Positions 1 through 5,819 of a DNA stretch of 5,819 bases are shown here, piece after piece; positions within the stretch are counted from its first letter, which is position 1, and each line of letters opens with the position of its first letter. A model generated the notes under the pieces. It saw only the letters and a list, made by a program, of their open reading frames with translations, ran no database searches and was not told where the DNA came from. A program made the translations under genes and the position numbers. Source of the stretch: Planctomycetota bacterium (GTDB lineage Bacteria; Planctomycetota; Phycisphaerae; WQYP01); the NCBI GenBank assembly GCA_021828935.1, contig JAJZCU010000162.1, forward strand, positions 1 through 5,819, read 5' to 3'.

Positions 1-5
1 ATGGT

Positions 6-977
6 TTGAATGGCGGCGCGGGCATTTTACTCAAGGGCGGCGTCGCCCTTGCGGCCAGCGTTGTTATGGTCGCATCGGCGTTCGGGCGTGGCGCGCCGCC
101 TAAGCAATATCAAATTATTCCACTTTGGAAGCATGAAAAGCTCGGCGGGCGGCCCACGCAGGCCAATTTTAACCCCAAAAATCTGAATCAAAATCGCGTT
201 ATTGAACACATCAAGCGGCCCACGATCACGGCATTTTTGCCCTCCAGAACCGCCAACACGCGGTGCGCGATGGTGGTTTGCCCCGGCGGTGGATACGTCA
301 ACGAATGGGTGGATTGGGAAGGGTATAAGCCCGCACTGTGGCTGCAGGCGCACGGCATTGCGGCGTTTGTGCTGCGGTACCGGCTCCCACACGGCGGCGC
401 GGCCACGGGAAAAACTCCGCGGCCGCTGTTGGACGCACAGCGGGCCATTCGCATCGTGCGGATGAACGCGCGACGGTGGCACATAAGCCCCAGAAAAATT
501 GGCATTATGGGTTTTTCCGCCGGTGGCAGCCTGGCATCGCTGGCGGGAACGCGGTTTGATCTTGGGCGGCGCGGCGCCAAAAATCCGGTCAACCGCGTGA
601 GTTGCCGGCCCAATTTTATGGCGCTGCTCTATCCCGTCATCACGATGCGCAAAAGTTTCACCCACCCCGGTTCGCGCATGGGTTTGCTGGGGCCGCATCC
701 CAGCCACGCCGTCGTGCGGAAATATTCCAGTGAGTTGCAGGTGCATCGCAACACGCCGCCGGCCTTTATTGCCGTGGCCCGGGATGATTCTCTGGTGCCC
801 ATTAAAAACAGTATTGATTTTTATAAAGCCTTGCGTCGGGCCGGGGTATCGGCGGAATTGAAAATCTTCCCCACCGGCAACCACGGTTTCGGCCTGGGGC
901 GACCGGGCACACAGACGGTGCAATGGCCCGGGATGTTCTACAAATTTTTGCGGCATTTGGGGCTGGTACGGCGGTAA
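6..977 (+). CDS. Exported alpha/beta hydrolase, BD-FAE / acetylxylan-esterase-like
   Basis: This is a probable secreted or periplasmic serine esterase, of the kind often annotated as acetylxylan or feruloyl esterase; the substrate is not known. A hydrophobic stretch at residues about 11-26 with a possible ASA cleavage site (23-25) looks like a Sec signal peptide. The oxyanion-hole motif PGGGY is at 93-97, the nucleophile elbow GFSAGG at 169-174 (Ser171), the acid in ARDDSLVP at 258-265 (probably Asp261), and the catalytic His293 in GNHGFG at 291-296. The conserved blocks YRLP, DAQRAIRIVR and LLYPVITM are also present, so the fold is complete. The first usable start in the window is a TTG at 6, but the frame stays open to the left edge and the n-region is short and poorly charged, so the real start may lie upstream. 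The ATG at 66 would cut through the signal peptide. The family call is firm; the exact activity is inference. Confidence 0.88.
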   Translation: MNGGAGILLKGGVALAASVVMVASAFGRGAPPKQYQIIPLWKHEKLGGRPTQANFNPKNLNQNRVIEHIKRPTITAFLPSRTANTRCAMVVCPGGGYVNEWVDWEGYKPALWLQAHGIAAFVLRYRLPHGGAATGKTPRPLLDAQRAIRIVRMNARRWHISPRKIGIMGFSAGGSLASLAGTRFDLGRRGAKNPVNRVSCRPNFMALLYPVITMRKSFTHPGSRMGLLGPHPSHAVVRKYSSELQVHRNTPPAFIAVARDDSLVPIKNSIDFYKALRRAGVSAELKIFPTGNHGFGLGRPGTQTVQWPGMFYKFLRHLGLVRR

Positions 978-1196
978 AACCGCGGCGTTTTGGAACCAAG
1001 TTTCGGGGGCAGTGGCTCTTGCGGCACGGCGCACGGAAAAACACCTGAACGGTAAGACACCGCTGGCCATGCCCATTCACGGGGATGCTGACGGCGGCAT
1101 GGATCAAGAACGTCATTGGGCGCCTTTGGGCTTGCAATTGCCGGGTCGAACCGGGAAGATGCGATTCGGGTTGCATCTGGTATTTGACCCGTTTTT

Positions 1197-1224
1197 CCGC
1201 GAACGCCTCGCGGGCACTTTTTTT
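1197..1224 (+). terminator. Hairpin plus T-tract in the sppA leader, possible terminator or attenuator
   Basis: A five-base-pair GC-only stem (CCGCG at 1197-1201 with CGCGG at 1209-1213, 7-base loop) is followed after four bases by seven Ts at 1218-1224. This resembles a weak intrinsic terminator. It lies only a few bases before the sppA ribosome binding site, so it cannot simply end an upstream unit while a separate sppA promoter sits downstream. It would have to be leaky, attenuating, or not functional. The short stem and the gap before the Ts lower confidence. Confidence 0.33.
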
Positions 1225-1227
1225 AAC

Positions 1228-1232
1228 AGGGG
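1228..1232 (+). promoter_or_regulatory. Ribosome binding site of sppA
   Basis: AGGGG lies six bases before the ATG at 1239, which is good Shine-Dalgarno spacing. It supports that start, and the start in turn places a signal peptide at the N terminus. Confidence 0.7.
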
Positions 1233-1238
1233 TTTGCT

Positions 1239-3047
1239 ATGAAATTCAGGATGTCCTTGCCGCTGGCGTCTCTGGCCATTGTTGGCGCCGGTCTGGGCGC
1301 CGCCGCGCCAGCCCGCGCCGCCACCGCCCCGGTCAAGGCCGCCCCCGCCGGACGCGTTGCCCAGATCAACTTAAGCGGCACGCTGGCCGAACGGCCGCAC
1401 GGCTTCAAGATTTCCCTGTTAAGCATGGGTCAGCCGAAGGCCCCCGCCCTTTCCACCCTCATCACCCGCCTGTCCAAAATGGTGCATGACAAATCGCTGG
1501 CCGGGGTGGAATTGAATCTGCATTCGTTTTCGCTTTCGCTCACGCAAGCCCAGGAACTCGGCGAATTAATTCACCAATTGCGCATACATCACAAGCGCGT
1601 CATCACCTTCGCCAGCAGCTTTGACACCAATACATATTTGTTGGCGAGCTATGGCGATACCATCATCATGCCCAAATCCGGCGATATGTTTCTGCCCGGC
1701 GTGGCGCTGCAGTTAATGTTCTTTAACGGCCTGCTGCAAAAGCTGCACATACAGGCCGACATGGTGCAGATCGGCAAGTACAAAGGCGCCGAGGAACCGC
1801 TTACGCGCACCAGCGCCAGCAAGCCCTTCGCCGATGACATCCACCGGCTGGTCAACAGCCTGTACGCCCAGCTTTTAAGCACGATAGCCGCGAACCGCCC
1901 GCCGCTGACCACGGCCACCGTGAAGACATTGGTGGACCGCGGTTGGTTCAGCGGCGCCAGCGCCAGGAAGAATCATCTGGTGGACCTGCTGATGAACCGT
2001 GGGCAGGTGGACCCCTGGATGAAGCGCCAGTTCAAAAGCGGTTTCAAGCTTCTCAAACATTACGATGCCCATGTACATTCCGCCCCGAACTTCAGCAGCC
2101 CGTTCGCCCTGTTCAAATTGTTTTCCGCCCCCGCACGCCATAGCGGCGGCAACACGCCGTCCATTGCCGTGATCTATGCCGATGGCGTAATTATGGATGA
2201 CTCACCGGCCAACGATCAGAACGGCGCGCTGGTAACGCCCTCGCGGATTCGCCGGGAAACCGCCCGCGCTCTGAAAAACCCGCTGGTGAAGGCCATCGTG
2301 CTGCGCATCGATTCCCCCGGCGGCAGCGCCGCGGCCAGCGACACCATCTGGCATATTTTGCATCAGGCCAACAAAATCAAACCGGTCACCGTGTCCATGG
2401 GCAGCGAGGCCGCCAGCGGCGGTTATTACATTGCCTGTGCCGGCCGCACCATTACCGCCGACCCAGGCACCATTACCGGCTCCATCGGCGTGGTGGGCGG
2501 GAAGGTGGACATCGCGGGATTATTAAAGAAAGTGGGCGTACACCTGCAGACGTTCTCCCGCGGCAAGCACGCGAATCTGTTTGGCATGACCAGTAACTTC
2601 ACGCCCTCTGAACGGGCCTTTGTGCATAAACTTATGCTGCAAACGTACAAGCAATTCACCGGCCGCGTGATGGCCAATCGCGGCAAAAAGATTGCCAACA
2701 TTCAGGCCGTGGCCCGTGGCCGCGTCTTTTCCGGCCAGGCCGCCATCAAAGCCGGCCTGGTGGACAACAACGGTAGTTTGTACGACGTGGTGCTGGCCGC
2801 CGCCAAGAAGGCGAACATTGCCAGCCATTACCGCATGCAAATATATCCCAGGGCGCGTTCGTTGGCGGGCGTGCTGCGGCACGCTTTGGCGGTGGGCCCG
2901 CAAATGCCCACGCCGCTGGCTTTGGGCCTGGCCGCAATGCCCATTGATATGCGCAAACAGGCCGACGCCATGTTCCAAATGGTCACGGCGCTGCGGCAAG
3001 ACCGGCTGCTGCTGGCCATGCCGGTCGGCATTATTCTGAAACGGTAA
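1239..3047 (+). CDS. sppA: Signal peptide peptidase SppA (protease IV, 67K double-domain type, family S49)
   Basis: This is a serine protease that degrades signal peptides left in the membrane after protein export, acting on the periplasmic side. At 602 residues it is close to the 618 of E. coli SppA and has the same tandem S49 layout. The N-terminal domain (about 70-270) carries the general base Lys182 in the motif YKGAEEP (181-187). The C-terminal domain (about 305-540) carries the nucleophile Ser393 in AASGGYY (391-397). The substrate-site motif RIDSPGGS (357-363 region) and the conserved TGSIGVVGG (413-421) are also present, so the Ser-Lys dyad is complete. The N terminus (residues 1-27) reads as a Sec signal peptide with an ARA cleavage site at 25-27, so the mature protein could be soluble rather than membrane-anchored. 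The ATG is chosen from its ribosome binding site. The livF-like gene follows after 88 bases, so co-transcription is possible. Confidence 0.95.
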   Translation: MKFRMSLPLASLAIVGAGLGAAAPARAATAPVKAAPAGRVAQINLSGTLAERPHGFKISLLSMGQPKAPALSTLITRLSKMVHDKSLAGVELNLHSFSLSLTQAQELGELIHQLRIHHKRVITFASSFDTNTYLLASYGDTIIMPKSGDMFLPGVALQLMFFNGLLQKLHIQADMVQIGKYKGAEEPLTRTSASKPFADDIHRLVNSLYAQLLSTIAANRPPLTTATVKTLVDRGWFSGASARKNHLVDLLMNRGQVDPWMKRQFKSGFKLLKHYDAHVHSAPNFSSPFALFKLFSAPARHSGGNTPSIAVIYADGVIMDDSPANDQNGALVTPSRIRRETARALKNPLVKAIVLRIDSPGGSAAASDTIWHILHQANKIKPVTVSMGSEAASGGYYIACAGRTITADPGTITGSIGVVGGKVDIAGLLKKVGVHLQTFSRGKHANLFGMTSNFTPSERAFVHKLMLQTYKQFTGRVMANRGKKIANIQAVARGRVFSGQAAIKAGLVDNNGSLYDVVLAAAKKANIASHYRMQIYPRARSLAGVLRHALAVGPQMPTPLALGLAAMPIDMRKQADAMFQMVTALRQDRLLLAMPVGIILKR

Positions 3048-3127
3048 AGGTTCGCCGCGATTTTTTATAACTCGGTGCCATTCCCGGCAAGCCTGTTCGG
3101 GTTGGTTATTAATACCGTGTTCGCAAT

Positions 3128-3131
3128 AGGA
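3128..3131 (+). promoter_or_regulatory. Ribosome binding site selecting the GTG start of the LivF-like gene
   Basis: AGGA lies four bases before the GTG at 3136. There is no ATG near the expected N terminus; the first in-frame ATG (3244) falls inside the ATPase core. GTG at 3178 would also give a LivF-like N terminus, but no comparable ribosome binding site is seen before it. Confidence 0.55.
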
Positions 3132-3135
3132 AAGT

Positions 3136-3927
3136 GTGCCAGACCAGCCGCCCAAATCGCCCGCCACGCCGCCGCCGGTGTTGTTGGAAGCCACCAAGGT
3201 GGTGGTTCGCTACGGCGCCATTGAGGCCCTGCATGGCGTTACCATGAACGTGCGGCAGGGGCAGATCGTCTGCCTCATTGGCGCCAACGGGGCCGGCAAA
3301 ACCACCTTTCTGCGCGCCATCAGCGGGCTGATTCCCACGGCGCGCGGCAGCATTGTTTATCATCCGACCCACGCGCGTGAAGAGCACGCTGCTGGCCCCG
3401 CGCGGGCCGCTGCGCTGCAGTCCACCCCCGCCCATCGGATTGTGGCGCTGGGCATTTCGCATGTGCCGGAGGGCCGCGGCATCTTCGGCAGCATGACTGT
3501 CCGCGAAAACCTGGACTTGGGCGCCTACCTGCGGCGCGACGCCGCCGCCATCAACGAAGATCGGCAGCGCGTTTTGGGGCTGTTCCCCCGCATCGCTGAA
3601 CGGCTCAATCAGAGCGCCGGCACGCTGTCCGGTGGCGAACAACAGATGCTGGCCATTGGCCGGGCGCTCATGGCGCGCCCGCGCCTGCTGCTGCTGGATG
3701 AACCATCCCTGGGGTTGGCGCCGCTGCTGGTGGAACAAATCTTTTCTATTATTCAAACCATTCATCGGCAGGGCGCCACGGTGCTGCTGGTGGAACAAAA
3801 CGCCCACCTGGCCTTGAACATCTCCGATTACGCCTACGTGCTGGAAACCGGACAAGTGGCGTTGCACGGCCCAGCGGCGGAAATTGCGGGCAATCCGCAA
3901 GTAAAAAAGGCCTATCTGGGCGGGTAA
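3136..3927 (+). CDS. livF: ABC transporter ATP-binding protein, LivF type (branched-chain amino acid uptake)
   Basis: This is a cytoplasmic ATPase subunit of a branched-chain amino acid (HAAT family) importer; it would pair with LivG on the permeases LivH and LivM. Walker A GANGAGKTT is at 49-57, the ABC signature LSGGEQQ at 164-170, and Walker B LLLLDEPS at 184-191 (Asp188, Glu189). The LivF hallmarks are VPEGR in the Q-loop region (110-114), VEQN at the switch region (219-222, Gln in place of the usual His), and the C terminus KKAYLGG. VPEGR and GANGAGK argue against the urea homologue UrtE. At 263 residues it is longer than E. coli LivF (237). The extra length is a Pro-rich N-terminal leader (about 1-15) and roughly 14 additional residues, Ala-rich, between the Walker A subdomain and VPEGR (about 78-100). 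No other transporter subunit lies in the window, so its partners must be encoded elsewhere. The family call is firm; the transported substrate is inferred from the family. Confidence 0.92.
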   Translation: MPDQPPKSPATPPPVLLEATKVVVRYGAIEALHGVTMNVRQGQIVCLIGANGAGKTTFLRAISGLIPTARGSIVYHPTHAREEHAAGPARAAALQSTPAHRIVALGISHVPEGRGIFGSMTVRENLDLGAYLRRDAAAINEDRQRVLGLFPRIAERLNQSAGTLSGGEQQMLAIGRALMARPRLLLLDEPSLGLAPLLVEQIFSIIQTIHRQGATVLLVEQNAHLALNISDYAYVLETGQVALHGPAAEIAGNPQVKKAYLGG

Positions 3928-4014
3928 GCCAGCCCGTTGGGGCGTAGTAATGTGGCCCTGTCCGGCGGATGAACGCTTATGCCAACGCCGAAATGTAATG
4001 TGGATGCGGTCGCG

Positions 4015-4075
4015 TTGCCAACTGCCATTACCCATTTCTGCCGTATCCGCGTTCATCCGCGTCATCCGCGGTTCC
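4015..4075 (+). repeat. 61-base direct repeat, copy A
   Basis: The 61 bases are identical to 4232-4292 and stop matching immediately on both sides. The left half begins TTGCCAACTGCC. The right half holds three near-tandem copies of ATCCGCG at 4045-4051, 4055-4061 and 4064-4070 (spacing 10 and 9), ending CGGTTCC. The copies are two in number, far apart and not CRISPR-like. Similar ATCCGCG-rich intergenic repeats are, from memory, scattered in genomes of the Planctomycetota/Verrucomicrobiota group; that link is inference. Confidence 0.9.
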
Positions 4076-4115
4076 ACTGCCCGTGGTTGTGCTGCGGCGG
4101 CGGCTCCAATTAATA

Positions 4116-4144
4116 AACCGCTGATGACGCTGATCACGCGGATA
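4116..4144 (-). repeat. Degenerate inverted relative of the 61-base repeat
   Basis: Read on the + strand this begins AACCGCTGATGACGCTGATC. It matches the reverse complement of the ATCCGCG-rich right half of copy A over about 29 bases, with two G-to-T differences, a GA-to-C change and so a one-base length difference. Lying about 40 bases after copy A, it could pair with it as a long imperfect stem-loop. Confidence 0.65.
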
Positions 4145-4231
4145 GGGACGACGGGACGCCCAATTTCTTCGGCAAATTATTGCGTCATAACATTCCGCAC
4201 CAAAATGGATACGGCGCCCGCTGTTTGTTTT

Positions 4232-4292
4232 TTGCCAACTGCCATTACCCATTTCTGCCGTATCCGCGTTCATCCGCGTCATCCGCGGTTCC
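4232..4292 (+). repeat. 61-base direct repeat, copy B
   Basis: This is a perfect copy of 4015-4075, offset by 217 bases. Just upstream of the two copies there is weaker similarity (GGATGCGG before A, GGATACGG before B), with extra T-rich bases before copy B. The homologous unit may therefore originally have been longer than 61 bases. Confidence 0.9.
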
Positions 4293-4506
4293 CGCCATTG
4301 GGCCTTAGCCGCCCACGCCGGCCCACCGTGCCGAGACGGGCTCGCGGCGGCGCCACAAATCCGCGGCGTTGCGGGGCCGGCCCGTGCGCGAACGTGCCAT
4401 CGCATCGGCGGATATGAGGCACACCGTGCCGCCGACGGGTGCGTGGATTTCATGCGCCCCGAAAAAAATTGCCACACCCCATCTTGCCTCTTCGCTTTGG
4501 CGCCAG

Positions 4507-4535
4507 TTGACGCGGCCTTGCCCGTGGCGTATCTA
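4507..4535 (+). promoter_or_regulatory. Possible sigma-70-like promoter for the GH57-like gene
   Basis: TTGACG at 4507-4512 is a near-consensus -35. With a 17-base spacer, TATCTA at 4530-4535 is a weak -10. The pair would start transcription roughly 40 bases before the ATG at 4581. Only the -35 is strong, and such matches arise by chance. Confidence 0.3.
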
Positions 4536-4571
4536 TTGGAAGTGGAAACGGCGGATGGGTACGTAAGGTCA

Positions 4572-4576
4572 AAGGA
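4572..4576 (+). promoter_or_regulatory. Ribosome binding site selecting the ATG at 4581
   Basis: AAGGA lies four bases before ATG 4581. This favours that codon over the in-frame ATG at 4443, which has no clear ribosome binding site and would add 46 residues without family similarity. Confidence 0.65.
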
Positions 4577-4580
4577 ACCC

Positions 4581-5774
4581 ATGGCAGATATTTGCCTGTG
4601 CCTGCACGTCCACGAGCCGTTTGTCCTGCGACGCTACAGCGTCTTTGACAGCGAACCTGACTATTTTGATGCCGCCTTCGCCGCCCAAAGAATTGCCGCC
4701 ATGGCCCGCACCTGTTACGGTCCGGTCAATTCCACCCTTCTGGATGTAATTCGCCGCACTCCCGGCGCCTTCCGCCTTTCTCTGAGCATCACTGGTCTGG
4801 CCCTGGAACTGCTCTCTGAATTCGCGCCCGAAATATTGCAGCAATTTCGCGACTTGGTCGCCCTTGCGGAAGTGGAAATCCTGGGCACAACCTATTATCA
4901 CAGCTTCAGCAGTCTGTTCTCAGCGGATGAATTTACCGCCCAGGTGGCGATGCACCAGCGTATGATGCAGCGGATGTTCGGCCGCGAGCCGCGGACGTTC
5001 CGCCCCGCAGCCCTTCTGCCCGACGCCGTCGCGAGCGATGCGTTAATGCGGCTTGGTTTTACGACAGTTTTGGGGCATGCGCCTGTACGCGCGCCAGCCA
5101 GCGTCTCGGGACTCTATCGGGCGGCGGCGGGCTTATGCCTGCTAGCGCCCCGCCCGGATTTCCTTCGAGATGTTTTGTCATTCTCTGCGGAAACATCGGG
5201 GCAGAGCCAGGAGCCTCGGGAGTTGGTTCGGCGCCTGTTCGCCGCCGCGCCACCGCCCGCCGCGGTTCTTAATTTATTTATGAATTATGAAATGCTGTCT
5301 GACGGGGCAGGCGACGCCGCGCTCCTGCCGATGCTTGAGGCGTTGCCACAGGCGGCCACGGAAGCGGGGATTGGCTTTAAGCACCCCGCCGAGCTGACGA
5401 CGAACCACGACGCTGTCGCCGTGGCCATGCCGCGCCCCACATTTAGCCCCGAAACCGACGGCGCCGACGGGGCCGACCACAGCGAACTGCCGCCAGATTT
5501 CTTCGGCAACGCCATGCAAGTGGACGCCGCCGCGCGTCTTTACGCGGCGCGCGACGCCATTGCAAAAAAAGGGGATGGCCTGGCGTTGGAAAACTGGCGC
5601 CGCCTGACCAGCGCCGACCACCTGTTCTACATGGCCACGCCGCAGTCGCCGCCAGGCGCCGCGGGCCGGGCCGTAAGCCCCTTTGATTCCCCCTACGACG
5701 CCTACATTTATTTTATGAATATATTGGACAACCTCGAAGCCCGCGCCCAGGGCCGCCGGCCGGCGGGAGGATAG
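4581..5774 (+). CDS. GH57 alpha-amylase-like protein, probable catalytically inactive homologue
   Basis: This is a 397-residue protein without a signal peptide, so probably cytoplasmic. The family plan is clear in order: HVHEPF at 9-14 (family HQPF), GTTYYHS at 102-108 (family GETYYHS), FRPAAL at 140-145 (family FRNTEL), FMNYE at 233-237 (family FMDYE), GNAMQVDA at 309-316 (family GNEMQRDA), then SADHLFYM and the C-terminal SPFDSPYDAYIYFMN block. Active GH57 enzymes use the Glu of the third motif as nucleophile and the Asp of the fourth as acid/base. Here these positions are Ala144 and Asn235, so hydrolysis or transfer by the usual mechanism is unlikely. Inactive GH57 amylase-like homologues are known; a glucan-binding or regulatory role is inference. 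A short Asp-Gly-Ala repeat (292-300) lies between motifs four and five. The start is chosen because the first motif normally lies within a few residues of the N terminus and a ribosome binding site fits. The frame is intact, so it is not an obvious pseudogene. Confidence 0.88.
   Translation: MADICLCLHVHEPFVLRRYSVFDSEPDYFDAAFAAQRIAAMARTCYGPVNSTLLDVIRRTPGAFRLSLSITGLALELLSEFAPEILQQFRDLVALAEVEILGTTYYHSFSSLFSADEFTAQVAMHQRMMQRMFGREPRTFRPAALLPDAVASDALMRLGFTTVLGHAPVRAPASVSGLYRAAAGLCLLAPRPDFLRDVLSFSAETSGQSQEPRELVRRLFAAAPPPAAVLNLFMNYEMLSDGAGDAALLPMLEALPQAATEAGIGFKHPAELTTNHDAVAVAMPRPTFSPETDGADGADHSELPPDFFGNAMQVDAAARLYAARDAIAKKGDGLALENWRRLTSADHLFYMATPQSPPGAAGRAVSPFDSPYDAYIYFMNILDNLEARAQGRRPAGG
5454..5480 (+). 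repeat. Three tandem 9-base units inside the GH57-like gene
   Basis: Three successive units with the core CCGAC (ACCGACGGC, GCCGACGGG, GCCGACCAC) encode TDG-ADG-ADH, residues 292-300. They sit in the variable stretch between the fourth and fifth motifs and probably arose by slippage. No function can be assigned. Confidence 0.5.
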
Positions 5775-5819
5775 CTGACATCGCGCTGACGCGCACAAAA
5801 ACAAAAAAATTCCAGCGTC

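Larger units (their letters stand above)
3928..4580. other. Long repeat-bearing intergenic region
   Basis: These 653 bases have no convincing gene on either strand. They hold two identical 61-base direct repeats, a decayed inverted relative between them, and a candidate promoter near the right end. Frames open here on both strands owe their openness to GC content and the repeats. Immediately after the livF stop there are short GC hairpins (for example GCCC with GGGC near 3932-3943) but no following T-run, so no intrinsic terminator can be called. A 10-base word CACCGTGCCG also recurs at 4324-4333 and 4422-4431. Confidence 0.75.

Noticed and set aside
27..1076. Long open frame on the minus strand opposite the hydrolase gene
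   Set aside because: It is antisense to a gene with a complete catalytic triad, shows no domain pattern, and is rich in Arg, Pro and His as expected from reading a GC-rich gene backwards.
3061..3114. T-run at 3061-3066 and TATTAA at 3107-3112 between sppA and livF, considered as terminator and promoter
   Set aside because: No stable stem precedes the T-run, and no -35 element lies at proper spacing before TATTAA.
3109..4137. Long minus-strand open frame of 342 codons opposite livF
   Set aside because: It is antisense to a clear ABC ATPase, and its N-terminal part is a translation of the intergenic repeat (it contains RMTRMNADTAEMGNG, which recurs in the next rejected frame).
4015..4292. Repeats considered as a CRISPR array
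   Set aside because: There are only two copies, the unit is 61 bases, the gap is 156 bases, and no cas gene is present.
3950..4417. Plus-strand open frame of 155 codons in the long intergenic region
   Set aside because: It runs through both repeats, lacks a ribosome binding site and is low in complexity (Arg, Pro, Ala). Similar reading of such repeats gives spurious hypothetical proteins.
4443..4580. Upstream in-frame start that would lengthen the GH57-like protein by 46 residues
   Set aside because: No ribosome binding site is seen, the added residues do not resemble GH57, and the first family motif would be moved unusually far from the N terminus.
4028..4582. Minus-strand open frame of 184 codons across the repeat region
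   Set aside because: It translates both repeat copies in different frames and has no domain features; it is a repeat artefact.
5775..5819. Short CGCG hairpin followed by an A-rich stretch after the last gene
   Set aside because: The stem is only four pairs and the following run is A, not T, on the + strand, so it is not an intrinsic terminator for the GH57-like gene.

Overview
The window is about 60% G+C. It carries four protein-coding genes, all on the + strand, and one long repeat-bearing intergenic region. The mix suggests a Gram-negative bacterium of the Planctomycetota/Verrucomicrobiota group, with the Phycisphaerae a plausible guess. The pointers are an exported PGGGY-type alpha/beta hydrolase of a kind common in those phyla, GTG and possibly TTG starts beside ATG, and an intergenic repeat built on the word ATCCGCG. 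This placement is inference, because there is no rRNA or other phylogenetic marker here.

Layout: (1) 6-977 is an exported alpha/beta hydrolase of the carbohydrate-esterase-like (BD-FAE/Aes) type with an intact Ser-Asp-His triad; its true start may lie left of the window. (2) 978-1238 is a gap that ends in a hairpin plus T-tract just before the sppA ribosome binding site. (3) 1239-3047 is a full-length, double-domain signal peptide peptidase SppA with both catalytic residues. (4) 3136-3927 is a LivF-type ABC transporter ATPase with a GTG start. None of its partners (LivG, LivH, LivM, binding protein) is present. (5) 3928-4580 is 653 bases without a convincing gene. It contains a perfect 61-base direct repeat at 4015-4075 and 4232-4292, a decayed inverted relative between the copies at 4116-4144, and a possible promoter near 4507-4535. 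(6) 4581-5774 is a protein with the overall plan of a family GH57 alpha-amylase. Both positions expected to carry the catalytic residues are substituted (Glu to Ala144, Asp to Asn235).

The genes do not form an obvious pathway. The hydrolase and SppA both act outside the cytoplasm, LivF on the inner face of the membrane and the GH57-like protein in the cytoplasm. sppA and livF are 88 bases apart and could be co-transcribed. The hydrolase and the GH57-like gene look like separate units. The most interesting items are the apparently catalytically dead GH57 homologue and the repeat structure in front of it.
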